From: Clostridium saccharoperbutylacetonicum N1-4(HMT)
Lineage (GTDB): Bacteria; Bacillota; Clostridia; Clostridiales; Clostridiaceae
Direction of reading: 5' to 3'
Length of the DNA: 64,000 bases
Assembly: GCF_000340885.1 (NCBI RefSeq)
Contig: NC_020291.1
Location: forward strand, 6,015,501 to 6,079,500
Position numbers and translations under genes: made by a program. Each line of letters opens with the position of its first letter. Position 1 is the first letter of the stretch. Below, one piece after another: positions 54,598 through 63,100 of the stretch. The notes beneath the pieces are model-generated. The model saw only the letters and a program-made list of their open reading frames with translations. It was not told the origin of the DNA and searched no databases.

Positions 54598-54804
54598 ATG
54601 AGTAAAGAAAAAGTTTCTTATGAAGAACCTAACTATGATATGGATAAATTAACAGATCCTCACCCATCATCACCAGATGCTTCTGATATGGAAAAAATCA
54701 AAAAGATGTATTTGCCAACTTCAAAAGCTGATAACAAACCAAGTGAAGAAAGCATAGAACGTGCAAATAACTTAAATTATTCTAAGCCTGGTTCATTAAT
54801 TTGA
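54598..54804 (+). CDS. Small acidic protein, unknown function (pair member A)
   Basis: A 68-residue hydrophilic protein, MSKEKVSYEEPNYDMDKLTD..., ending YSKPGSLI. No signal peptide, membrane helix or cysteine. Proline-, aspartate- and serine-rich, probably poorly structured. A strong AGGAGGA site lies 11 bases before the ATG. It resembles the next gene's product: both begin MSKEK, and KADNKPSEESIERANN here matches RTNYHPSQDDVESATG there, each following a short PY/LP stretch. The two are likely related and co-transcribed. Family not recognised. Confidence 0.6.
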   Translation: MSKEKVSYEEPNYDMDKLTDPHPSSPDASDMEKIKKMYLPTSKADNKPSEESIERANNLNYSKPGSLI

Positions 54805-54849
54805 TGCAATTGTCAATTTTATATTCTAAATACAAGGAGTGATTATAAT

Positions 54850-55104
54850 ATGAGTAAAGAAAAAGAAGTTCCATGTACCTCTGATGTAAGAGATGATAGC
54901 AGTAAAGCTTTTACTAATCCATATCTTCCAAAGATGAGGACTAATTACCATCCAAGTCAAGATGATGTGGAAAGTGCAACTGGAGTAGATTTTCCTGTAA
55001 ATATGCCAAATCCAGCAACAGATGCTATTGTTGCAAACAATATATCAAATCAGGAATTTGACTATACTCAAGACATGCTTTTGCCTGATGATGATTTATT
55101 CTGA
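54850..55104 (+). CDS. Small acidic protein, unknown function (pair member B)
   Basis: An 84-residue hydrophilic protein beginning MSKEKEVPCTSDVRDDSSKA with a P/N/D-rich middle (YHPSQDDVESATGVDF; VNMPNPATDAIVANN) and an acidic tail (DMLLPDDDLF). AAGGAG lies about nine bases before the ATG. It follows pair member A by 45 bases and looks like a diverged duplicate. Their short length, good ribosome sites and lack of motifs suggest an abundant small cytoplasmic or spore-associated product, but nothing proves it. A heptamer-type repeat follows at 55107-55135. Confidence 0.6.
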   Translation: MSKEKEVPCTSDVRDDSSKAFTNPYLPKMRTNYHPSQDDVESATGVDFPVNMPNPATDAIVANNISNQEFDYTQDMLLPDDDLF

Positions 55105-55240
55105 GGCAATTATCAATTATTGATAGTCAATTTTAATTTTGGTGAATAGTTTTTTTAATTTTGGTAAGAATATTATCTGTACCCCATAATACTCAGGCAC
55201 TAAAGTTTTTCATTTTAATTTAGTGCTTATTTCCAAAAGA

Positions 55241-55275
55241 AAAGCTCCCATAAATTCAACTCTTATGGGAGCTTT
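55241..55275. terminator. Bidirectional-looking terminator between convergent genes
   Basis: Perfect 13-bp arms (AAAGCTCCCATAA and complement), 9-nt loop, with T-rich tails on both strands (TTTCGTTTTG on plus, TTTTCTTTTGG on minus). It serves the YitT-family gene and possibly the two small genes. Confidence 0.85.
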
Positions 55276-55290
55276 CGTTTTGTTTATAAT

Positions 55291-56151
55291 TTATATATTT
55301 AAAAAGCCTTTTCCTCTTACCTCTGATACATCAATGATTGTTATAAATGCACCTGGATCTATATGATGAATTTCACTTTTTAATTCAACCATTTGATGCG
55401 AACTTACTATGCAATAAAGCATTTTCTTCTTACAATGCGTATATTCACCTTCTGCAAACAAGGATGTAATACCTCTATTTAAATCCTTTATCACATATTC
55501 GATAATTTCTTTTTCTTTACTTGTCAAAATAAGCAGCAATTTTCTGCTATTAAATCCTTTTAGCATCCTATCAAGAACTGCACTTTGGATAAACAATGAA
55601 ATAATTGTATATAAAGCTTGTGGTAAGCCAAATATTATTGCTCCAATTATAACTATTATCAAGTTGAGGGAAAATCCTAAACTTCCTATGTTGAAATTTG
55701 AATATTTTTTCCTTATTAACATGGTTACTATATCCATACCACCAGTAGAACCACGCCTTAAAAATACTAATCCATACCCAATACCACACAATACTCCACC
55801 ATAAATACAAAAAATAAGCGGATCACTATCCATATTTAATATATGAGACATTGATTTTGTTATAATCAAAGAACTTGATAAACTTAACATTCCTACAGTG
55901 GTATATATTGTAAAATATTTATCAAGCTTTTTATAACTTAAAAGAATTAATGGTATATTAATTATTAATACAACTATACCTGATGGCACTTTAGAAGTAT
56001 ATTCTAAAATAAGAGCTATTCCTGTAGCACCACCACTTAGCAGCTTAGCATGCACTAGAAATAAGTTTACTCCTAAAGATGCTATCATGCATCCTACAAA
56101 GATGAAAAAAACATCAATTAAATTTCTTTTATACTTGTAATATGTATCCAT
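55291..56151 (-). CDS. YitT-family membrane protein (DUF161/DUF2179)
   Basis: A 286-residue protein with five or six membrane helices (FFIFVGCMIASLGVNLFLVH; FGLPQALYTIISLFIQSAVL) and a C-terminal soluble domain (from about 205: RKLLLILTSKEKEIIEYVIK; RGITSLFAEGEYTHCKKKML; IDPGAFITIIDVSEVRGKGF), the standard YitT arrangement. LLSGGATGIALILEY and RRGSTGGMDIVTMLI are family blocks. Its function is not established. ATG 56151 is used because GAGGT is seven bases before it; a start at 56196 would translate heptamer repeat DNA. Confidence 0.9.
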   Translation of the reverse strand: MDTYYKYKRNLIDVFFIFVGCMIASLGVNLFLVHAKLLSGGATGIALILEYTSKVPSGIVVLIINIPLILLSYKKLDKYFTIYTTVGMLSLSSSLIITKSMSHILNMDSDPLIFCIYGGVLCGIGYGLVFLRRGSTGGMDIVTMLIRKKYSNFNIGSLGFSLNLIIVIIGAIIFGLPQALYTIISLFIQSAVLDRMLKGFNSRKLLLILTSKEKEIIEYVIKDLNRGITSLFAEGEYTHCKKKMLYCIVSSHQMVELKSEIHHIDPGAFITIIDVSEVRGKGFLNI

Positions 56152-56317
56152 TGATTTACCTCTATTAATTATCAATTTTCGATGATCAATTTCCAATGAT
56201 CAATTGTCAATCGTCGATGATTATTACGTATTTGTAATTGAGTATTGAGCATTGAATACTTAACATTCGCTCATATAGTTTATAACAAAATTTTATTAGT
56301 ATCAACCTATTTTGACA

Positions 56318-58441
56318 TTAAATTTTGAATTTATTTACTTCAATTTCTAAAAGTTCAGCTTTTTCTTTTAATTTTCCTGCCTCTTTCGACACATCTGTTA
56401 TTGCTTCTGTTTGAGTTTGGATTGATGCTGTTACCTCTTCTGAACATGCTGCTGTTTCTTCAGATATCGCAGCAATATTATTTATAGCGTTAACTACTTG
56501 TTCGTTATTACTATACATAACTCCAACAAAGTCTTCCATATACTCTATAGTGTTTGTTATCTCATCAGTAGCTTCTGTAATTTTAGTAAAGGCTTCATTA
56601 ACGTGATTTACTGATACAAATTGTTTTTCTGATACTTCTTTTACTTCTTTCATTGCATCTACACCACTTGATATATCCTGCTTTATATTCATAATTATTT
56701 TAGCTATATCATTAGTTGAATTTGAGGAATCTTGAGACAACTTTTGAATTTCTTCTGCTACTACTGCAAAGCCCTTACCAGCTTCTCCTGCTCTTGCAGC
56801 TTCTATAGACGCATTCAAGGCAAGCAATTGAGTTTGTTCTGAAATTTCATTTAAAGCTTTTAATATGCTTTCAATATTTTTAGATTTTTCATTTAGACTT
56901 TCAATGCTTTCTTGAGTTTTCTCTACAATATTGACAGTAGTTTCTGCCTTTTCTTTCAAATCGTCAACCTTTTGAATTCCATTAGCAATAGCTTTAGATG
57001 CATTAATTGCTTCCTTAACCATTAATTTAGTTTTTTCCGATAACTGATTAAATTCTTGATCCATCTTTTCGCCAAGCCTTGCACCATCTTCTGCTGCATT
57101 TGCCTGATTAACTGCTCCATCCGATATCTCTTCTGCTGTAGCACTTATTTCTTTGGCAACTGTTGAAGTTTCCACAGCTTTATCAGTTAATGTCACAGAA
57201 CTATCTTTTATATCTTGAGTTAAATTCTTTGTACTAGCTAGTAAATTCGCCATTTTACTCATCATTTCATTAAAACTTAGTTCTAAAACCTTTATTTCAT
57301 TTTTAGCTTTAGTGCTGCATTTAACTGTAAAATCTCCAGTAGCTGCTACTGATAATAATTGCGACATCTCTTTTAAAGGTTTTGATATTTTTCCTGCCAT
57401 ATACATTATTATTATAGCTGCAATAATTAATATTATTAGTCCAGCAACTATTGATATTTGAGTTATTCTATTTATAATTGCCTTTGCACTTGTTTCTTTT
57501 TGTACTGTTATAACTGACCAATTAAGAGAATTTCCAGCAAGCTTAATATTTTGATATGATGCATAATAATTTTGTCCATTTTCCTTGTATTGTATACTTC
57601 CACTATTCCCTGCCATCAATTGTGTTACTATCTCTTTTAAACCATCAGATATTTGTATAGGTTCTTCCTTTGAAGTTCCTTCTTTAACCCCTGTTGTCTT
57701 TGTTTGATTTTTGTAATTATAAAGCTGCTCTATAACTTGGTCATCAGGATGTGCTACAACAACACCTTCACTATCTATAATAAAAGAATATCTTCCTGCT
57801 TCCTCATCTGAATTTTCTTTTATTAATTCTTGCAATTTTCCAAGCTTAATATCAGCTCCCATTACCCCAACAAATTTATTATCTTGTAGTAAAGGAATGA
57901 ATATTGATGTCACAGGATTTTTCGACGAAACTGAATAATATGATTTTGATACAAAAGGCACTAAAGAATTTTTTGCCTGAGTAAACCACCATCTATCAGA
58001 CCTATCAGCTAATTCTCCTTGTGACCTTCCTGTCTGCATTCCTTTATCATTTTGTATGTACAATAATTCAAAATATGGATTTCTTTCTTTTGTTTCTTTT
58101 AATACTTTTTCCTTAATATCTTTGTCTCCATCTCTAACGTCAGAATTGTATGCCAAATCTTCTGTAACCTTGTAGGTAGTGTCAACAAATTCAGAAACAT
58201 TTTGTGAAATAAGATTTGATACCATTTCATTCTTACTATTTATTTCTTTGTCATAATACTTTGATAGCATTACATTTACACACAATATAATCCCTAAAGT
58301 TAAAATTGCAGCTATTGATAACATCGTAATCAATAACTCACTTTTTATACTTCTGTTTTTGAACTTGTTGCTTGGATTAATGTGTTTTCTAACCTTTTGC
58401 TGCTCTGCTTTTAAAACTGTGTCAACTTTTTTACCTTCCAT
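56318..58441 (-). CDS. Methyl-accepting chemotaxis protein with dCache sensor
   Basis: A 707-residue chemoreceptor. A 34-residue cytoplasmic start precedes TM1 (about 35-58). The extracytoplasmic sensor (60-320) is a double-Cache type: DRSDRWWFTQAKNSLVPFVS, VTSIFIPLLQDNKFVGVMGA, GRYSFIIDSEGVVVAHPDDQ. TM2 (about 326-350) leads to HAMP (GKISKPLKEMSQLLSVAATG) and a signalling domain with the invariant tip EISEQTQLLALNASIEAARA followed by GEAGKGFAVVAEEIQKLS. It sends ligand signals to CheA. The ligand cannot be read. AGGGGA precedes the ATG. No other chemotaxis gene is in the window. Confidence 0.95.
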   Translation of the reverse strand: MEGKKVDTVLKAEQQKVRKHINPSNKFKNRSIKSELLITMLSIAAILTLGIILCVNVMLSKYYDKEINSKNEMVSNLISQNVSEFVDTTYKVTEDLAYNSDVRDGDKDIKEKVLKETKERNPYFELLYIQNDKGMQTGRSQGELADRSDRWWFTQAKNSLVPFVSKSYYSVSSKNPVTSIFIPLLQDNKFVGVMGADIKLGKLQELIKENSDEEAGRYSFIIDSEGVVVAHPDDQVIEQLYNYKNQTKTTGVKEGTSKEEPIQISDGLKEIVTQLMAGNSGSIQYKENGQNYYASYQNIKLAGNSLNWSVITVQKETSAKAIINRITQISIVAGLIILIIAAIIIMYMAGKISKPLKEMSQLLSVAATGDFTVKCSTKAKNEIKVLELSFNEMMSKMANLLASTKNLTQDIKDSSVTLTDKAVETSTVAKEISATAEEISDGAVNQANAAEDGARLGEKMDQEFNQLSEKTKLMVKEAINASKAIANGIQKVDDLKEKAETTVNIVEKTQESIESLNEKSKNIESILKALNEISEQTQLLALNASIEAARAGEAGKGFAVVAEEIQKLSQDSSNSTNDIAKIIMNIKQDISSGVDAMKEVKEVSEKQFVSVNHVNEAFTKITEATDEITNTIEYMEDFVGVMYSNNEQVVNAINNIAAISEETAACSEEVTASIQTQTEAITDVSKEAGKLKEKAELLEIEVNKFKI

Positions 58442-58573
58442 AATATAATCCCCTCATTTTCTGTTGTTTTTTTTAATATTTTCTATTGTTTTTAAATATT
58501 TTACGTTTTTATATCTAATATTATAATATAATGACGATTCTTACAACCAGTGCTTTTCTAAAAAAATAACAAA

Positions 58574-58595
58574 GCCTTAACCAAAAAGTTAAGGC
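58574..58595 (-). terminator. Terminator of the metallo-beta-lactamase-fold gene
   Basis: Perfect 8-bp stem (GCCTTAAC/GTTAAGGC), 6-nt loop, followed on the minus strand by TTTGTTATTTTTTT, about 65 bases past the stop. Confidence 0.85.
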
Positions 58596-58660
58596 TCATA
58601 ACCTATTAATATTTTTATTTAATTATATCTGCCAAGCCAGTTAATTTTAATTATTATGCA

Positions 58661-59464
58661 TTATTCATAATATTCTGGAGCCTTTTTTATGCTGTTAAAG
58701 AATTCCTCATCATGGGCAAAGAATACTTTCGCATCATACTTTTTCTCTAATGCTCTTACTTTGTTAATTGATTTAAAGAAAGAAAGGCTGTCATAAAGTA
58801 ATCCAGATGCCTTGACAGGTGGTCCATAAATTTCTGAATTATATACACAATCTTGAGGAAAGATTAAAGTGCCCTCTTTTTCTAAATGAACTATTATTCC
58901 TAACAATCCCGGTGTATGCCCTGGCAAATTAATTATTTCTACTCCCTTTGCAAATTCAAAATCTTCTTCAACTAAATGATATTGCTTTACTGATACATCT
59001 AAATCTGCCTTTATGTATCCACCATGAGTTATTGGATTTGAATTTAATCTAACTTGAGTTTGAGCCTGCATAAAATCTGCTTTAGGCACATAAACCTCAG
59101 CATGTTTAAACATATCTAAGTTGCCTGCATGATCTAAATGCATATGAGAAATAATTACTTTCTTTATTTCCTCAGGCTTTGTCCCACATAGTGCTAATTG
59201 TTTTTCTAATCTTTGCTCTTTAGTCTGATATAATGGATAAACTTCTTGCAAGTTTTTAGGCCAATACCCCTTCATTGCTTCTGGATTACTTCCTAAATCA
59301 TATAGAATTTTCCCATCTGGATGATCTATTAAAACAGCCATTACAGGAAGCTTAATCCATTCATTTTTCACAAATGGCTGGCTATAAGTCCCCATAGTAG
59401 CTCCACCAACTACATTATTTTTATCTGTTTCTAAATATCCTGTATCTAAAACATATACTTTCAT
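58661..59464 (-). CDS. Metallo-beta-lactamase-fold hydrolase, N-acyl-homoserine-lactonase-like
   Basis: A 267-residue protein beginning MKVYVLDTGYLETDKNNVVG. The dinuclear zinc site is complete: ISHMHLDHAGN near 106-116 (H-x-H-x-D-H), INLPGHTPG near 176-184, LIFPQDCVYN near 200-209 (bridging aspartate) and VFFAHDEEFF near 247-256. KILYDLGSNPE is also typical of the AttM/AiiA lactonase group. Members hydrolyse acyl-homoserine lactones or other lactones; a Gram-positive anaerobe could use it against other bacteria's signals or on an unrelated lactone. ATG 59464 follows GGAGG by eight bases. It is monocistronic. Confidence 0.8.
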   Translation of the reverse strand: MKVYVLDTGYLETDKNNVVGGATMGTYSQPFVKNEWIKLPVMAVLIDHPDGKILYDLGSNPEAMKGYWPKNLQEVYPLYQTKEQRLEKQLALCGTKPEEIKKVIISHMHLDHAGNLDMFKHAEVYVPKADFMQAQTQVRLNSNPITHGGYIKADLDVSVKQYHLVEEDFEFAKGVEIINLPGHTPGLLGIIVHLEKEGTLIFPQDCVYNSEIYGPPVKASGLLYDSLSFFKSINKVRALEKKYDAKVFFAHDEEFFNSIKKAPEYYE

Positions 59465-60142
59465 TTCACAATCCTCCAATTCAATCACAATGGTTTCATT
59501 GTAATTCTTTATTTATAAATGCTGATTCCATATTGATCATTTCTTATTTCAATACCTATATAAATACTAAATTACTAGTTTCCCATTGCGAATTTCTACT
59601 TTCACTAGCTACTTTTTATATTATCACTGAAAAATTGTATTTGTATATGTTCTTGAGTGACGATTTTCTTGTGCATAAGGTATAATTTTTACATAAAATT
59701 ATAATTAATTGTTTTAATATATATTCTAGTTTATATGGCACATTTCAATTTAAGAAAATCAAAAAGAACTTTGTCATTAATTTATAACTGATCATTAAAC
59801 ATTGATAATTAAAACATATATAATGGTGTTTAAAATAAATGTTGGTAATAGTTCTTCCTTATATATCGATTATAGATTCGTAATACTTAGAAATTTTATT
59901 AACAACATTTACTTAAAACAGTCTTACAATATATTTTTAAATTTACACTAAATCAACTTTAAAAGAGACAGTCCAATATAAACTGCCTCTTTTATAAAAA
60001 TCTCTAATCATATATATGGCTTATTATTGAATATTACAAAAAAATTTTGAGGCCTTTTTATATCTTACAAAAGCCTCAAATGTCAATTAATGATTATCAC
60101 TGTTTAATTATATACCTAATCTCAATTCTCAATTCTCAATTC
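59465..60142. other. Spacer with hairpins and repeats, no gene
   Basis: AT-rich. It holds heptamer-like repeats near 59785-59812, an imperfect hairpin at 59961-59993 (AAAAGAG and CAGT arms) and a terminator at 60046-60080. No coding frame is supported. Confidence 0.6.
60046..60080 (-). terminator. Terminator of the glucan synthase-like gene
   Basis: Eight-bp stem (TTTGAGGC with GCCTCAAA), 19-nt loop that can pair partly, followed on the minus strand by AATTTTTTT. It lies 63 bases past the stop. Confidence 0.8.
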
Positions 60143-60164
60143 TCAATTCTCAATTCTCAATTCT
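60123..60164. repeat. Tandem heptamer array, six perfect CAATTCT units, overlapping a gene end
   Basis: Six exact copies of CAATTCT. The TGA stop of the glucan synthase-like gene (60143-60145) lies inside it, and the codons for the last residues (ELRIEN) are made of repeat units read on the minus strand. Confidence 0.95.
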
Positions 60165-63100
60165 GGGAAGTATACCACAATCTCTAATTTCCCTTTATTC
60201 CTTGGAATTATATTATCTTTTGCAATCTCTCCATTAATAAGAACTTGTATTTGCTTTTCATTTATCTTTTCGCCTTTTACCATAGTTTCACTTAAGGTAT
60301 TATCCTTATCAAATCTTTTAACTTTAATCGTATAATCTTCTTTTTCATTCGTAATTTTGATTTCAAATTCATTCCAATCCTTAGGAATGCATGGTTTTAT
60401 GGTATATCCCTTATCTTTAACTTTTCTAAGTCCTAAAATATTTTCAACTCCAACTCTATACATCCAGCCAGAGGCTCCAGTATACCAACTCCATCCGCCC
60501 CTTCCTGCATGAGGTTCCTTAATATATACATCTGCAGCCATTACATAAGGTTCTACTTTATAGTTCATGCACTCTAATTCTGTCTTAGTATGATTAATTG
60601 GATTTATCATATTATAGTATTTCACAGCTTTATCACCTAACCCAAGCTTTGTTAAAGCTAAGATAACCCAAACTGCTGCATGAGTGTATTGCCCTCCATT
60701 TTCTCTAACCCCTGGCACATATCCTTTTATGTACCCAGGCTCTAACTTTGAATTACTAAAAGGTGGTGAAAGGAGCAATATCATTGCTTTATCTTTCTTA
60801 ACAAGGTTCCTATCAACTGCTTCCATAGCCTCAATTGCTCTCTGCCTTCCATCCACCTTCAATTGAAGATTAGTTTTACTTTCAAAGGCTCCTGAGATTA
60901 TTGACCAGCTTTGAGCTAAAGAATCAATTTGGCATTCTGGATTTTCTCTTGATCCGAGAGGAGTCCCATCATCAAAATATGCTCTTCTATACCAGCCGCC
61001 ATCCCATGCATTTTTTTCTAAATTTTCTCTTATAAATTCTTTTCTTTCTTCAAAATGAAGTTTAGTTTCATTATCCTTTTGGTTTTCTGCAATCTCAATA
61101 AAACTATTTAAGATCGAATACAAGAACCATCCAAGCCAAACACTTTCTCCTTTTCCTTCATTTCCAACTGTGCTCATTCCATCGTTCCAATCTCCACTAC
61201 CCATTAATGGAATGTTATGAATACCAAATTTCAAAGCTTTTTCTATCGCTTTTATACAATGCTCATAGATTGTTCCTTCTTTAGACGATTGATTTACTAT
61301 AGTGTACCTTTCATCTTCCCCTTCTCTTAGTGGGTCATCTTCAAGATATGGAGCCCTTGCCTTTAAAATTTCATAATCTCCTGTAGAATTAATATACTCT
61401 GCTGTTACATAAGGCAACCATAACAAATCATCACTAAACCTTGTTCTAATACCCGAATTTACAACTGGATGCCACCAATGTTGAACATCACCTTCCACAT
61501 ATTGTCTAGAAGCACTTCTTAATATCTGTGCTTTTGGAATTTCAGTATCAACAACTCCAAGAGACAAGGAATCTTGAAGCTGATCTCTAAAACCATAAGC
61601 GCCACCACTTTGATAAAATGCACTTCTGCTTAAATATCTACAACTTAAAGTTTGATATAAAAGCCATCCATTTAAAAGATGATCTAATGACTTATCAGGT
61701 GTCTTAACTTGTATATTTCCTAGGAAATTTCTCCAATATTGTTTTACCTTATCTAATTCTATTTGTACATTTTCAAAATTCTTATATTTATTGATAATAT
61801 CTTCTATATTTTCCCTATTTTCCTGTCCAAATAAAATTACAAGTTCCTTTTTTTCTCCCTTTTTTAATTTAATACTAGTAGCTGCTGCCAAGCAGGGATC
61901 ATAGCTTCCACCTGAATTATTACTTAATTTATCCCTTTTCAAAGCTTTTGGTCTAGAGGTTTCACCATTAATTCCTATAAATTCTTTATTATCTCCAGTA
62001 AAGCTTATGTTATCTCCACCTAAAATAGTTAAATAAGCATTTAATTTTCCAAAATACTCGCTATATGGATTACTAGCTCCTATAAAATCTACATTTTCAT
62101 TATCATCAACTATATATGTAGAAATATATCTACCACTATCATATTCATAAACTCCTAAAACAAGTTTTGCATAATAATATAATGAGAGTTCCCTATCTCT
62201 ATCACTTAAATTTTCTAAAGTAACTCTTTGAAGTTTTATTTTCTCATTTTTAGGGGCAAATACTTCAAGAATTCCTTTTATATCGCAGGCCGTATGTCTA
62301 AATTCAGAATATCCAAAGCTATGCTTTATTAAATATTCACCTGAATCTCTAATTGGCTTTGGTGTTATTGAAAAACATGCCTTTGAAACCTTATCTTGAA
62401 TATAAAGGCCTTCTCCCAAAGGATCTCTTACATAATCATTACTCCAAGGCGTTATTTTATTTTCTCTAGAATTTCCACACCAAGTATACCCCGCTCCCAC
62501 CTCTGATACATGAAATCCAAAATCATCATTAGAAATAACATTAATCCATGGTGCTGGCGTATTCTTATAATTAGACAATTTTATTATGTAGCTATTATCT
62601 TCTTTATTAAAACCACCATAACCATTAAAGAAATCTAAATCATCCATATTAAATTCTTCAAAAGTTTGATTATTATCAGAAACCTCTTTTAATCCAATTA
62701 AGTCAGCTTCCTCCTCAAGCTTTGCTTCAGTAAAATTAGCTTGTTCTTCCGCTTCTTTAATATTATTGACTACTGATTTCTCCATATTTCCAACTATTGA
62801 TTTATTCATATTCTCTTCTACAGATTGCTTTATATTTCCGGCTACAGATTTCTCAATATTTTTAGCAACATCGTATTTATTAATTACTTCTTCATCATTA
62901 TCATATACTTCATAAGGAATATTATTTTCAATTGCATTTCCCTTTTCATATTTGTCTTTGAAAAGAGCATTATTTCTTAAAGCTATTGGAGAATCCATGC
63001 CTTCTTTATCTAAATTCATATAACTATTTAATCTTTTCTCATTATATGCATATGAAGATAAATTATTATTCTTATCAACATAAATTCTTGAAATACCTAT

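Noticed and set aside
56152..56196. Longer start for the YitT-family gene
   Set aside because: The extra 15 codons translate heptamer repeat DNA, and GAGGT directly precedes the ATG at 56151.
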